This document shows, one piece after another, positions 1 to 9,867 of a stretch of DNA of 64,000 nucleotides. Under the pieces are notes generated by a model. The model did not search any database. It saw only the letters and a program-made list of their open reading frames with translations, and had not been told where the DNA came from. The stretch is taken from contig JALMQS010000273.1 in NCBI GenBank assembly GCA_024734495.1, positions 140,801 through 204,800 on the forward strand, read 5' to 3'. The translations under genes and the position numbers were made by a program. Each line of letters begins with the position of its first letter. Position 1 is the first letter of the stretch. This DNA comes from Forficula auricularia. Taxonomy: Eukaryota; Arthropoda; Insecta; Dermaptera; Forficulidae.

Positions 1-1
1 A

Positions 2-477
2 ATTCAGAGGCGAGCTATCAGACTGATAGGCGATCCCGCATTAACCGACACTCTCGACTCCCTAGCCCATCGTAGATCTGTCTCCGCCCTTTTCCTTTTT
101 TATAGATATTACCATGGCTTTTGTTGTGACGAAATAAAATCGATAATCCCATCAAAGGTTTCATTTGCGCGAAATACACGATTTTCTAATATTCAACACC
201 CCTACGCGCTTAAACTGGATACTAATCGAACAAACGCATTCGCCAATTCATTTATCTCTATATGACATCTAGAGACTGGAACTCTCTTCCCCCGACCGTC
301 TTTCCAGCAAATTATAACCTTCAATCTCTCAAGACCAGCATCCACAGATACCTTCGACTCCTACCCAATCCCTATTTCACTTCTTATCTTCACGATACAA
401 GGGTCCACCGCGGACTACAGAGGTTGTACCTTCTTGGTGCAACTTCTTCTAGTATCAATATCATTATAAAAAAATAA
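2..477 (+). pseudogene. 3' end of a non-LTR (LINE) reverse transcriptase ORF, frameshifted
   Basis: This is the C-terminal tail of a LINE-type reverse transcriptase that would copy its own RNA into the genome. From base 2 one frame reads a typical post-RT segment (IQRRAIRLIGD, then LDSLAHRRSVSALFLFYRYY). It runs to a stop after FANSFISI near 258. The sequence then continues one frame over with MTSRDWNSLPPTVFP and YNLQSLKTSIHRYL to a stop at about 477. The segment RDWNSLP..VFP..YNLQ..K is characteristic of the extreme C-terminus of many arthropod LINEs. A single-base change near 255-262 separates the halves, so the copy is dead. The 5' part lies beyond the left edge. An A-rich tail follows at 470-495. 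A second copy of the same family is at 44587-44830. Family assignment within LINEs is not certain. Confidence 0.8.
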
Positions 478-495
478 AGTAAAAAAAAAATTACA

Positions 496-1260
496 AATAA
501 TCAAAAGGAAGGGAAAATTGGGCTTGAATGTTACATGTCGAAAAGGCATATCACAACATTAGAGCGGCTCAAACTGGCTAGGGTATCGAGTTTTGAAAAA
601 AGTTTTAACTTATTCCTCCATTTTATTTTTAAATCTAATTCCCTTGGTTTCTTTGTGAATATCCGTGTTTCCTCTCCTGCTAATCTAAGGATAAAATTAT
701 CCCGATTAACGGAACGGAATGCGTCGGGGGTGGGATTGTTGGTCTCCTGGGCCTGCATCTCCCTCTTGTTGGTGGTGGCTGTCTTTCTTGTTCTTGTGTT
801 GTGGCTGGCTGGTGTCAATGGCCCAGGCAATGTCGCCGGCGTCCTTCCTTCCTCTAACGGCCTTGCCGGGGGTCAATCGCTCACGTGCTCACGTGCTCAC
901 GTGCGCCGCGGCATCCAATTGGCATGCAACTCACGCACTCGTGCTCTCTCACTTGCACTCCCACTCAGCCCTTGCAAGTGAATTTCGTTCGCACTTGCCC
1001 AACTCAGGCTGAAGACACGCGCCGCATCTCAATCAATGCCCGATGCCAGAATGAGAGCAACGGCACAGACACCGAGAGCTCCATTCCCTCTCGGGTTTAC
1101 ATCTTCAGGGGAGACACCGACCCATGACCCATATTTAGTGAAACGACAAACAAACACCCTCGGCAACCAAGCCACACTATCCTCCTTTCCCGATTATGCA
1201 AATGACAGCTCTATGGAATCGAGGTCAAAGATGCGACGACTTGGACGGAGATAAAATGAG
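496..1260. other. GC-richer unique island, no supported gene
   Basis: Base composition changes sharply from the surrounding AT-rich DNA to a mixed or GC-rich stretch. I see no second copy in the window. Overlapping ORFs of up to 148 codons exist on both strands. They are low-complexity (runs of S, L, H, T) and start with no convincing context, so I do not call a gene. Such islands between transposons are candidates for regulatory or untranslated exon sequence. A tandem CACGTG cluster sits inside it. Confidence 0.4.
881..904. promoter_or_regulatory. Three tandem CACGTG E-boxes at 8-bp spacing
   Basis: CACGTG occurs at 882-887, 890-895 and 898-903 as a perfect triple repeat of the octamer CTCACGTG. 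CACGTG is the palindromic site of bHLH factors such as Myc/Max, USF and CLOCK/CYCLE. That it acts as a control site here is inferred from the motif and its GC-rich setting only. It could also be an 8-bp minisatellite. Confidence 0.35.
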
Positions 1261-1323
1261 ATGCACTTTATTACAAAATCTATTTGTGAATATATTCCAA
1301 CTTTCAAGGACAGTTATACCAAA

Positions 1324-1693
1324 TTGTCTCTGTAAACCAGTGCTGACCAATCTTTTATATATCATGAGCCAATTTTTTCACATTCCAGTTCAGATGCGCC
1401 ATATAATCAAATTCTTTTCTACCTATTTACAGCAAGGTTGGTGTTGGTAAATAAGGACAAAGGTAGGATATCATATAAATTGTGAATTACAAGTTTGTAT
1501 CGTATCTTATATCTAAAGTTGTCTCTGTAAACCAGTGCTGACCAATCTTTTACATACCATGAGCCAATTTTTTCACATTCCAGTTCAGATTGCGCCATAT
1601 AATCAAATCCTTTACTATCTATCTTACAGCAAGGTTGGTATTGGTAAATAAGGACAAGGGTAGGATATCATATAACTTGTGAATTCCAAGTTT
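1324..1693. repeat. Two-copy tandem duplication, period about 195 bp
   Basis: The block starting TTGTCTCTGTAAACCAG at 1324 is repeated from 1519. The repeated text includes the segments TGAGCCAATTTTTTCACATT and GCAAGGTTGGT(G/A)TTGGTAAA, ending in AGGATATCATATAA. Copies differ by scattered substitutions and one indel, which makes this an old duplication. No coding potential is seen. Confidence 0.85.
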
Positions 1694-1785
1694 CAATCTT
1701 ATTTAGTTTACAAGATTTGTATTAACACCTTTCTGGCTAGTTTCAACTCTCTAGCTCAAAGCGTTCGCAGATAAAAATTGTATTT

Positions 1786-2602
1786 TCTACTTACATTAAA
1801 AGTTCTATAAGCTATATCTCTACCTAAATATTCTAATGAAAGTTTATATTAGTCTTAATAATAAAAAATGTTAAGTTACACTTGCTCCTCGATTTATTCA
1901 GATTATCTGCCGTATTAGTTGCATATTTTTTTACACAGAAGAAATCATAAATACAGTCTACCAGTAAGACACCAAAATTTGCGAAAAGAATATTGACTTT
2001 AAAAACTTTTCACATTTTCATTAATTGTGTTTTCATGAAATTGACACTTAAGATATTTTAGTTATTATCTGATTACAACAACATACCTTCCTAAATGAAG
2101 AACTAATAAAATTATCTGGAGAAGTTTTGGTACAAAAGATGCTAATAATTATTATACATATGATGTGAAGTAGCTAAATAAGTTAGTACTAACTTAAGTA
2201 GAAAAACTTTAGTATTAGAAACTTTTTGGATTTTATTTACTTTACATTCAATAAAAAAATGCGACACAGTTCTTTTTTCTTTAAATTTTTATTTTTACGG
2301 GCACTTTTGATATCTACGCGCAATGAACTTATACGATCTGATTTTATGTGGTCCGTTCTTTTCTCTACCATTATTAGTGAATACATTATTAATTAGTATT
2401 TTTTCTTACTGGTGGGCTGTACTTATGACGTTTTCTTCTGCGTAAAATAATCTGCAACTAATACTGCAGATAATCTGAATAAATCGAGGAGCAAGTGTAA
2501 TTCTAACACTTTTTACTATTAAGATTATATTATATACTTTCGTTAGAATATTTTGGCAGAGTATGGGTTATAGAACTTTCTATGTAAGTAAAAAAAATAT
2601 GG
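1786..2602. mobile_element. Foldback/MITE-like element with about 170-bp inverted arms
   Basis: The left arm (about 1786-1975) and right arm (about 2410-2602) are inverted copies. Both carry CACTTGCTCCTCGATTTATT followed by CAGATTATCTGC, and AAAGTTCTATA near their outer ends. The AT-rich centre has no ORF. Long inverted arms with a non-coding centre fit a non-autonomous DNA transposon. Left-flanking sequence (AGCTCAAAGCGTTCGCAG, 1754-1771) is nearly repeated at about 7486-7503, so the flank is itself repetitive. Target duplications were not resolved. Confidence 0.7.
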
Positions 2603-3049
2603 CTTGGGGCAGATTCAGATTGAAGTGAGCCATTTTTGGACTACCTTACTTTAAGATTCTGAAAATGTGGATGTGTTATTATCTACAATCAATTTTCTTC
2701 TCGATATTTCACCTGTGTTCTGAATTTATTGTTAATTCTTTTCACAGCAATCACTTGGTTTCTTAAAAATTGACAATTTTGTTCGTAAATTTAACTAAAC
2801 GAAGAGAAATTATGGCCTTGCTAGTTGATTGATTATTATAGGTGCCGCTATAGAGTACGCTGACCTCCCATGCGGATACTCTTTATAGTAACCACCAACT
2901 CTCGGAGCGAGTATGACACATGAGGAAGGAATTGTTCAGATATTTTGCATGTCTAATTTGTAAACATTGCGTGACGAATTGATGCATTTGTGATTAGGAA
3001 TAATGTTTCATTTGAATAGTTTAAATGTCAAATCGTTCGTTTCGTGTCA
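2603..3049. other. Intergenic/intronic, nothing recognised
   Basis: AT-rich sequence with no long ORF, no second copy noticed in the window and no clear element ends. Confidence 0.4.
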
Positions 3050-3945
3050 CTCGACCTTGGGATTAGTGGAATGAATTGCAATTGCTTTCCTCGAGGCATC
3101 ATCTGCCGCGGGGTGCAATGAGGACTTTCGGGTCTGCTTGGAGGCGTCACAGCGTGGGAGGTTCCACCACGTGCAAGGGCGCGGGGGACGAAAAGGGGCC
3201 ATTGACGGCCCCCACCACAATTCCCAATACTCATTCATGTCCGGCATCAATGCATGGCAGATAAAAATCCAAGAGGGAAGAAGAAGGAGGAGGCGTTCGG
3301 CGGTAACATTGATCAATGCAAATCGACTCCGCTTTTCCGGATTCTCTTGCATTGTGTGTGTCTGTTGGTGGGTGGGTGGCTGCTCGAGAATGAATAAGTG
3401 CGGTGTCTTGTCGTTCAGGATGTCAATCGTGGGTAACTGGCCGAGAGCCAACGCTTCGCTGGGTAAACAAATGGCAATGGCGTGCAATCGATGGCCATGG
3501 CCTACCTCAAGAGTGCAATCGCTCTGCCCATTACGGCACCGTTAATCACTTGCAGCAGATCTTTTTCAACACTAATTAACAACTCTTTCTCTCTCTCTGT
3601 CTGCCGGTCGCCATGGTGAGCGTTTCTCCTCCGTCCTCCGTATTGTATGGAAATGGAGAGCAACACGACACGTCCGTTTTGTGGCAGCCCAAGATCCAAT
3701 CAGGGACTGGGCTAACATTTTTTCCCGGCCAATTAAAGGGGACCGAACTCAGCCACACCCCCTCACCCCATCCCCACCACTTGGCACTCACAGACAACCA
3801 ATCCAATTATTTGCATGAGTCCAAGGATCTGCCTCCTAAACGAGACAACGAATCGTCAATCAAAGATTCAGGGGGGAGATTAATCACCATGTCAGGTGGT
3901 TTGGCTCTGTGTTTCGGTTGAGTGAGAGTTAATTAAAACAAACAA
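3050..3945. other. GC-richer unique island, candidate conserved non-coding or exonic DNA
   Basis: About 0.9 kb of mixed composition without a repeat partner in the window. It contains several homeodomain-type TAATTA/TTAATTA cores (for example near 3573 and 3931) and a short CT-rich microsatellite near 3587-3600. The 146-codon minus-strand ORF (3487-3047) reads as low-complexity text without a family signature. I do not call it a gene. One sub-segment at 3506-3571 could be an exon and is listed separately. Confidence 0.35.
3506..3571 (-). CDS. Possible 66-nt exon, unidentified
   Basis: On the minus strand the block is preceded by TTAATTAG and followed by a good donor (CTTGAG then GTAGGC). In one frame it is open and reads VEKDLLQVINGAVMGRA, with codon use that is GC-balanced compared with the flanks. 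The acceptor has a purine-rich rather than pyrimidine-rich lead, which weakens the call. It lies downstream (in minus-strand sense) of the other exon-like blocks, so it could belong to the same transcript. Chance is a serious alternative. Confidence 0.2.
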
Positions 3946-4667
3946 CTTTTACGAGATGTCAGCTCAATGAATTCTTTATTTACACTTTACGTGAACACAA
4001 CTCAAAATTGGAGGAAAATTTCAAGACTTGGTACGCTGTTGGCAATTTCGGTGATTTAATCATTTTAAATTATAAATATCTACATCTGATATTCATTTCT
4101 ATACTTATCATAAATGTCTAAATCTAGACACACAGACAGAAAAAAAACATGGTTGATAGGAAAAGCAAGGGTTGGTTTTGAAATTAGGCTGAAATAAGGA
4201 AACCTCTGCGTTGCTAAGGTAAATATTTTGTTTATTTTTAAAATAATTTTTTTTTAGATAATCTGGTTGAAAGGGGTAGTCAGTCAATCCAGGGTTGGGA
4301 CAAGAAGTATAGGTATTGAAACCAGTGGAAGTTTTTGTTATGATGATGATTCAGGTGGTTATTTAGATTTTAAGGATTTAGGGAGGAATGGTATTAATTT
4401 AAATAGGTATGGTTCCTAGAAGTTAGTTTTAATTCAGATATTAATATGTAGGTTTGAATTCATTTGTTGGATCTGGCATTGATTTGTGGGACAGTCTATT
4501 TATTAATACTTGGGATTATAGAAATATTGTCAAGTCCTAAAGTCCTAGAGTTGTGCAAAATTTTATTTAGTCCTCATAAGCAGAGATTAGCTGAGGTAGA
4601 GAGTGGTCATACCATCCTTGTTAAAGTTTTGACAAGGTTTCCTTAACAACTTATGGCAAATTATTTG
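3946..4667. other. Unclassified AT-rich stretch
   Basis: No recognised element ends. A stretch at about 4257-4420 is open for roughly 53 codons on the plus strand after a T-rich AG. It has no matching donor or recognisable motif. I see no supported gene. Confidence 0.3.
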
Positions 4668-5167
4668 ATTTTTGAGTTCTATTATTTTATTTGTTAATTT
4701 AATTTTTTTGAAGTCGGTTTTATTTTTTTTCTAAAAATTATTTTTATTTTTCTCTTTTTAGTGATATTGACAATAGTGAGACTAAGATAATACTTTGCAA
4801 GCATCTCATAAGTGAAACATTCGTACGAATGAATCAAAATATAACAAAATTCAATTAATAAATATAGAAATTCTCTCGAAACGTTAGCGGGTTTTAAATG
4901 AATGTTTTAAGATTGTTTTTTTTTAAGATTTTTTTTATTATAATTTCGATTATTTGCTCATATAAATTGGAGATTTCCGCTATTTTATCATTGATCATAT
5001 CATCAGAACTTGACCAAATTAATATGGTACCAATCGGAAACTATACTGAACCCAATGCAAAACCCATTAAAATCGGTTCACAATTGGCGAAGAAATCGAG
5101 TAACATATATACAAAAAAAAAATCAGTCGAAATGAGAGCCTCCTCCTTTTTTGAAGTCGGTTAAAAA
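4668..5167 (+). mobile_element. Family A element, copy 1 (right half)
   Basis: Family A is a recurring AT-rich element whose outer ends are inverted copies of AACCGACTTCAAAAAA. This copy holds the right half only. It starts inside the inner foldback arm (GAAGTCGGTTTTATTTTT at about 4711). It then runs through the shared blocks GCGGGTTTTAAATGAATG and GATCATATCATCAGAACTTG to the outer end CTTTTTTGAAGTCGGTTA near 5163. The 88-codon ORF at 4898-5164 is just this repeat read as protein, with no protein-family feature. Confidence 0.75.
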
Positions 5168-5909
5168 TATACAAAATTCTTTTAGGTTTTGAAAGCTGCA
5201 ATTGTTGGTTGCTCTTATGTTCTTATCCACCATGTGCTATCAGCAAATCTGTCTATTTCTATAAGCTTTTAAAAGGCATTTTCGTTTGATTTATAATCAG
5301 TTTTTCAAATTAAGATATAAAATTGCAACATAACGCGGATATCGCTTGTCCAAATCGCTTTTCCAAAATACGAATTGGAAAATTAATTTCCCAATAACTG
5401 GACATCAAAAACAACTAATTTGTTGTTTAATGTTGCAATGTAATAAAATTTCCAGCGTCAATTCTTTAATATTACAATCATTTAAATATTAATAAAACAA
5501 AAAAGAGCCCTTATTGTGAATGTGAATGAGAGAAAGTAATTGCATTCATTTGGAATTTGGCACCTGGTTGGTTTATTTCGGTTTATTTTCTGTTATTCCA
5601 TGAAAACAATTCTAGATGACCGATATTCAATGCAAATATTTGCAAATTAACTCTCAATACATATTTTATTATTTTTTTTTGTGACTTTTAGAATGGAAAG
5701 GGAATGAAGGGAAGTGTTTTAATAGATCCAAAATTAAAATATAAGCAAAACGAATAAATAATAAATATCCAAGCGAATCGGGTAAGCATTTGTATTCGAA
5801 TTGTTTTGTTTAAGGCTTATAGCTGGAGCATAAAAGAATACATTCTAGAAAAGTTTGAGAATCTGGTGTCGTAGAGGTTTAGGTTACAACCAATTGTCTT
5901 ATATTATTT
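5168..5909. other. AT-rich stretch, nothing recognised
   Basis: No element ends, no ORF above background and no repeat partner noticed. Confidence 0.35.
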
Positions 5910-5946
5910 TTAAATTATAATGAGTTTGAACTTGAAGTTGGTGGTG
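5910..5946. repeat. 37-bp direct repeat, left copy
   Basis: This is an exact match to 6836-6872. It contains ATGAGTTTGAACTTGAAG. The two copies bracket the LINE fragment and the small TIR element between them. Confidence 0.9.
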
Positions 5947-6012
5947 TTTGACAGTAAGGAGATTGAAAAAATAAATTCAGTTAAAACATGTAGTTCTATA
6001 TCATCATCATCA

Positions 6013-6430
6013 TTGAGTATACAGTCCTAAGACTGGTTTGATGCAACAATCCGTCTCCACTCGACTCTGTCCCCCGCCAGCTGTTTGACCTCTCTAAATG
6101 TCTGGCATCCCATATCCCCAATTATTTGGTTGAAATATTCTAATCTCCCCTTTCCCTTTTCTTTCCCACCTTCCCCTCCAAGATATCCCTAAGCAGTCCC
6201 CCATGTCTCAGTGTGTGCCCCATCATCTGACCTCTTCTCTTCTTCAGACTCTTCCACAAGGTTCTTCTTTCTCCGATTCTTCCAAGAACTTCTTCATTTG
6301 TAATTTTATCCATCCATTTGATATTCATCATTCTTCTGTAGCACCACATTTCGAAAGCCTCTAATCTCTTTCTCTCCGCTTTTCTAATTGTCCAGGTTTC
6401 ACACCCGTACATGGCTATGCTCCATACATA
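6013..6430 (-). pseudogene. 3' end of a non-LTR reverse transcriptase ORF, frameshifted
   Basis: The minus strand reads MYGCETWTIRKAERKRLEAF, then EMWCYRRMMNIKW, then RRTLWKSLKKRRGQMMGHT and ILEGKVGKKRERG. After a one-base slip near 6140 it continues with RLEYFNQIIGDMGCQTFRE and DRVEWRRIVASNQS before a stop. YGCETW, MWCYRRM, IGHTLRH and EWR are landmarks of the C-terminal tail of endonuclease-type LINEs. A (CAT)n tail at 6000-6012 marks the 3' end. The 5' side stops at about 6430, so this is a heavily 5'-truncated, inactive insertion. It lies within the 37-bp direct repeats. Confidence 0.85.
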
Positions 6431-6451
6431 TGTCTATATAGCTCGATATAA

Positions 6452-6780
6452 CCCGACTAGAAATTTTATTGTAAGGTCTTCCGGGAACCTACTGGGTTTC
6501 CCAGTTGGGATCATTCATTGGGCTGTAACGCTAACCCTACTTGGGATCCAACTAGGCAATCCCAATAGTGTTCCAGTTGGGAATCCCAATCAAAACCCAG
6601 TTGGGTAATACCTTTAAATTTTATTGTAAGCCCTTCCGGGAACACTATAACAAACAAGTTTATAAATTGGGTTAGCCCAACAAATCCCCAATCAGATCCC
6701 AGTTGGGATAGCCTTACTGGGCATGACCTATCAGTTACCAATTGGGTCCCAATAATACATTGGGTCAATTTCTAGTCGGG
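6452..6780. mobile_element. Small TIR element with repeated CCCAGTTGGGA motifs
   Basis: The ends are inverted copies: CCCGACTAGAAATTT at 6452-6466 and AATTTCTAGTCGGG at 6767-6780. Inside, TTTTATTGTAAG.CTTCCGGGAAC occurs twice as an internal direct repeat (about 6464 and 6619). Short palindromes such as CCCAGTTGGGA, CCAATTGGG and GGGAATCCC recur many times. There is no transposase, so this is a non-autonomous element of about 330 bp. Confidence 0.65.
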
Positions 6781-6825
6781 AATTTCGCGTTATTAACCCA
6801 TCATCAGGAGTTTTACAGATATTGT
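6781..6825 (-). ncRNA. Degenerate hammerhead-like motif
   Basis: Reading the minus strand, ACTCCTGATGATGGGTTAAT is followed by a CG-closed hairpin and GAAA. This matches the CTGATGA / stem II / GAAA order of a hammerhead, as at 44480-44525 and 59343-59392. The part after GAAA runs straight into the adjacent TIR element, so stem III is lost. Probably a truncated end of a Penelope-type or related element. Confidence 0.3.
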
Positions 6826-6835
6826 GTAAATTTTG

Positions 6836-6872
6836 TTAAATTATAATGAGTTTGAACTTGAAGTTGGTGGTG
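6836..6872. repeat. 37-bp direct repeat, right copy
   Basis: Identical to 5910-5946. Thirty-seven bases is long for a LINE target-site duplication but would be explained by one, because the bracketed segment includes a 5'-truncated LINE. Confidence 0.9.
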
Positions 6873-8029
6873 ATCAACTGGAAAAATCTCACTTGAGATT
6901 AGTGGGAGGGGGGGGTCGCAAAATCGCCAAAATCACCTAATTTAGAGTCGCCCCCTAATTAAAATTACTTCACCACAAAGGATCTCTCTAAATGGACACT
7001 CAGTATTCGAGACCAAAAAAAAAAGTTTTCGATATGAGCAAGCTCATTTGAAAAGTATAGATGGAAAAATCACGCATTTGGGATCAATATTCTCCCGGGG
7101 GGGTTAAATCTACTCCTAAGAAAAGTTACTCCCCTAGCCAATCTTTTAAAACGGTTGTTGAAACAAAATATTTTCCAGTTACTTTGACCGACTTTTTTCC
7201 CCATTTAGAAATAAATACAAACGAATTAGAGTACTCTAAACCAAAATTTAGTTGAGAGTGGGTTAAAATGAAAATAATTAAAAGAAAGATTAGTGTTTTA
7301 TAGTCGAAAAAAGAACACACTCTGGAATGTATAAAGATATAAGGGAGGGAAATAACATACAAGGAGTTTAATAGTTTATTTTGAGAGGTCATTATTGTAC
7401 AATGTACATTGTAGCTAATGAGGTGAAATTGGCACACAAGTTTGTATAATATACTACATCTTTTAGGGCGAGTTTCAGCTTCCCAGCTCAAACCGTTCGC
7501 AGCAAAAAATAAATTTATTTGACCATCACATAATTTTATCATACATCTGCCCATCTTTTTTATTTAATATTTAATAAAATAAATCATGAGTTGCTTTTTA
7601 CCAAACACGGGTATATATCACCTAGTGAATTTGTAATCTAAGATGTTATATATGTATAGGTCCAGATTTAAGATTTAGCTGACCCCAATAGCCTCAACCA
7701 GCAGTGGTCTAGCGATATATATATATATCTTGTTTAAAAATGTCGCGGTCAAAAATAACTCTCTTTGATATATAACCACTTAATATATTAATTAGAAAAA
7801 TATTTAATAAAATAATTTATAATAATTTACGAAAAATCCTTCCCTTCTTAAGTTTTGGGCCATAAGCAGTTAATCATATCCCTCTTTAAATATGAGACTC
7901 TTCTATTGTAAATATCAGCATTCTTTGATTTTTTGAAAGAAAATTTTATTATTTTAAATTATTTTTGAGCTCCTTCCCAGCATCTCTTTTTTGGGTTATT
8001 ATAGATTTCACATAGTGAGTCATTTTTAT
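6873..8029. other. Unclassified repetitive AT-rich DNA
   Basis: Contains G/C homopolymer stretches near 6905 and 7096, an (AT)n tract at about 7718-7728, and a segment (about 7400-7505) resembling the flank of the 1786-2602 element. The 142-codon minus-strand ORF 7554-7126 has no family feature. I see no gene. Confidence 0.3.
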
Positions 8030-8500
8030 AAGGTCTTATAGGGTGCATAAATGAAATTAAAGGGTTATATAAGTCAATCAGCTCTTAATCTCAAAAAAAA
8101 AAACTTCAGGTGATATTTCATTTTGAAATTCACATTAGTTTTTGAGCTAGAGTATACACAAAATTTGGTTACGCGTGTACTAATTATAACGTAGGTACTA
8201 AAAGTCAATTTAGTAAACTAATATCTCGCAAAATTTATGTAGTCCAAAACGCTATGGTTTTGCTCAATGTTTTTTTTTCAATCAAAATAGTTTGAGCCGT
8301 TTTTTTTTTTTTTTTCAATGCAATCGAATGCAAGAAGGAGTGCACCAGTAAAGATGCAACCCCTATGGATTTCGAAAGACCCTTGCATTACCGAAGAGAA
8401 GGGAAAGTTGATTAAGTGAGAGGGTGTAGACGTAGGTTTTTTGAGATATTTCGGAAAAAATAACACTTTTTCATGAACGATATTACAATACTTGACCTTT
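8030..8500 (+). mobile_element. Family G repeat, fragment 1
   Basis: Family G is a dispersed repeat recognised by GTTTTTGAGCTAGCTCGTC, AAAATTTGGTNACGC and AATCAAAATAGTTTNAGCCGTTTT followed by GAGATATTTCG and a TTCATGCACGATTACAATA end. This fragment carries GCTCTTAATCTCA, TTAGTTTTTGAGCTAGAG, TGGTTTTGCTCAATG and AATCAAAATAGTTTGAGCCG. It is interrupted at about 8310-8440 by unrelated sequence and runs into a short family A end (AAGTCGGTTAAAAAT, about 8511-8525). Confidence 0.6.
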
Positions 8501-8633
8501 TCCTTTTTTGGAAGTCGGTTAAAAATAGAAAGGATGTAAGCGTTTCGAGGATTATATGAACCAAAGGAATCTATCAAAATAAACTATTCAAAGATTTTAT
8601 TTTATTGAAGGAGACAATAATTTTTTTTTAATT

Positions 8634-8712
8634 TATAATTCCAGCAGAAGACACACTCTTTTATTGTCTCCTTCAATTTATAAAAATTCTGCTACTCTCG
8701 GCAAAAAGAAAC
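8634..8712 (+). mobile_element. Penelope-type element terminal fragment
   Basis: The string CAGCAGAAGACACACTC, then TTTTATTGTCTCCTTCAAT and TGCTACTCTCGGCAAAAAG closely matches the downstream end of the Penelope-like element at 50729-50788. Only this terminal piece is present. A (TTC)n microsatellite follows at 8713-8736. Confidence 0.65.
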
Positions 8713-8736
8713 TTTCTTCTTCTTCTTCTTCTTCTT
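8713..8736. repeat. (TTC)n microsatellite
   Basis: About eight uninterrupted TTC units. Confidence 0.9.
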
Positions 8737-8746
8737 GTTTTTAAAC

Positions 8747-9335
8747 CTATAGGTTTGTTTCTTCCAGATCGTCATGCCATCTTTTCTTGGGACGACCTCT
8801 ACTTCTTATTCCAACCGGCTTGTTGGTCATCACTTTCTTTACTAGTCGGTCTTCTGTCATTCTTCCCACATGCGCGTACCATTCTGTTCTTCTTCTCTTG
8901 ATCCATTCTCCCACCTTCTGTATTCCACATTTTTCTCTAATATCTTCACTCTTCATTCTATCGAGCCTGGTCACGTTCATTATCCTTCGCAATGTCTTCA
9001 TTTCTGTTGTTTCAATAATTGAGAAGTTTTTGCAGTGTCGGGTCTTGTCTCAGCTGCGTATGTTAATATTGGGCGTACCACGGTTTTGTAGACTCGTACC
9101 TTGGCCTCCGTTCTTAAATATTGGTTTGACCAGATTGCACTGTTAAGGCAACCCGATATTTTCGATGCCTTTATTGCTTGATGTTTTACCTCTGATTCTA
9201 GGTCTCGATAAGAGGTCACTTGGATTCCAAGGTACGTGAAGGACATGACTTGTTCGACAATCGTATCGTATAGTTGTAGTTTACATCGGAGTGGTATTTT
9301 AGAGATTGTGAGAGTTTTGGTCTTCTTGGTTAACA
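8747..9335 (-). pseudogene. C-terminal part of a LINE reverse transcriptase, one frameshift
   Basis: The minus strand first reads KTKTLTISKIPLRC and MSFTYLGIQVTSYRDLESEV, then IWSNQYLRTEAKVRVYKTV and RPILTYAAETR. It slips frame near 9001-9015. It then reads MKTLRRIMNVTRLDRMKSED, EWYAHVGRMTEDRLVKKV and SRGRPKKRWHDDLEE. FTYLG, K..VYK..V.P.LTY..E.., W.GH/HVGRM and RGRPKKRW.DD are hallmarks of the segment between the RT fingers and the C-terminus in RTE/CR1-like LINEs. The copy lacks the endonuclease and the catalytic YxDD part and is inactive. Confidence 0.88.
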
Positions 9336-9758
9336 GAAACTTTCAATTTATTTTAATTTTATATTATTTTTACATTACTAAAAATATAATTTCTATTTCC
9401 AAATCATCATCATCTTATAGGCTTTCGTCCTTATTTTTTCCCTTCATTTCTTTATATTTAATTTATTCATTTACTTTGCCAAATGAATTCGCGGTGATAC
9501 AATTTTGAACAATTTCAATTTGGATTGTTTATAAACAGCCATTCATCAATTTCCGATAAGTGATTGAGTTTAATAATCACCCTGTCGTAATTTTACCACC
9601 TCATAATTGTTTATATCTACCATTAAATCTATCATGATTTATTTACTTTTTGTTGAGAAATAATTTTTCATTGAATGTCGATTGATTGAACAATCGAAAG
9701 TCGATGAATGTTGCTCTAAAATCATAAGATAAAATAAATAATTTCAAGATTTGTTTAC
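9336..9758. other. Intron-like AT-rich DNA
   Basis: No repeats or ORFs recognised. It lies directly 3' (minus-strand sense) of an exon-like block. Confidence 0.3.
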
Positions 9759-9805
9759 CTTCGGTTGACTGAAGCCGTTGCCTCGCGTCCTTCTCATAGC
9801 AGCAT
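9759..9805 (-). CDS. Candidate coding exon of an unidentified minus-strand gene
   Basis: On the minus strand a pyrimidine-rich lead ending TTTGTTTCAG precedes a 47-nt block, which ends AACCGAAG before a GTAAAC donor. Two frames are open: CCYEKDARQRLQSTE and AAMRRTRGNGFSQPK. The first continues in phase from the 22659-22580 block if the two are spliced directly. The second looks more like a basic, low-complexity linker. The sequence is GC-balanced against an AT-rich background. The splice signals are the main evidence, and I do not recognise the protein. Confidence 0.5.
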
Positions 9806-9867
9806 CTGAAACAAAAGAAAAGATCCGTTAGCTGGTTATGTTATGTTTTCGGTAGTTTTAGAAGACC

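Noticed and set aside
3047..3487. 146-codon minus-strand ORF
   Set aside because: Composition-driven open frame in a GC-richer region, no domain, no clear start context or splice logic.
4898..5164. 88-codon plus-strand ORF
   Set aside because: It is the right half of the family A repeat read as protein. Other copies have stops and frameshifts at the same place, so there is no coding constraint.
7126..7554. 142-codon minus-strand ORF
   Set aside because: F/I/L/S-rich text from AT-rich DNA, no domain, and an overlapping ORF of equal quality on the plus strand.
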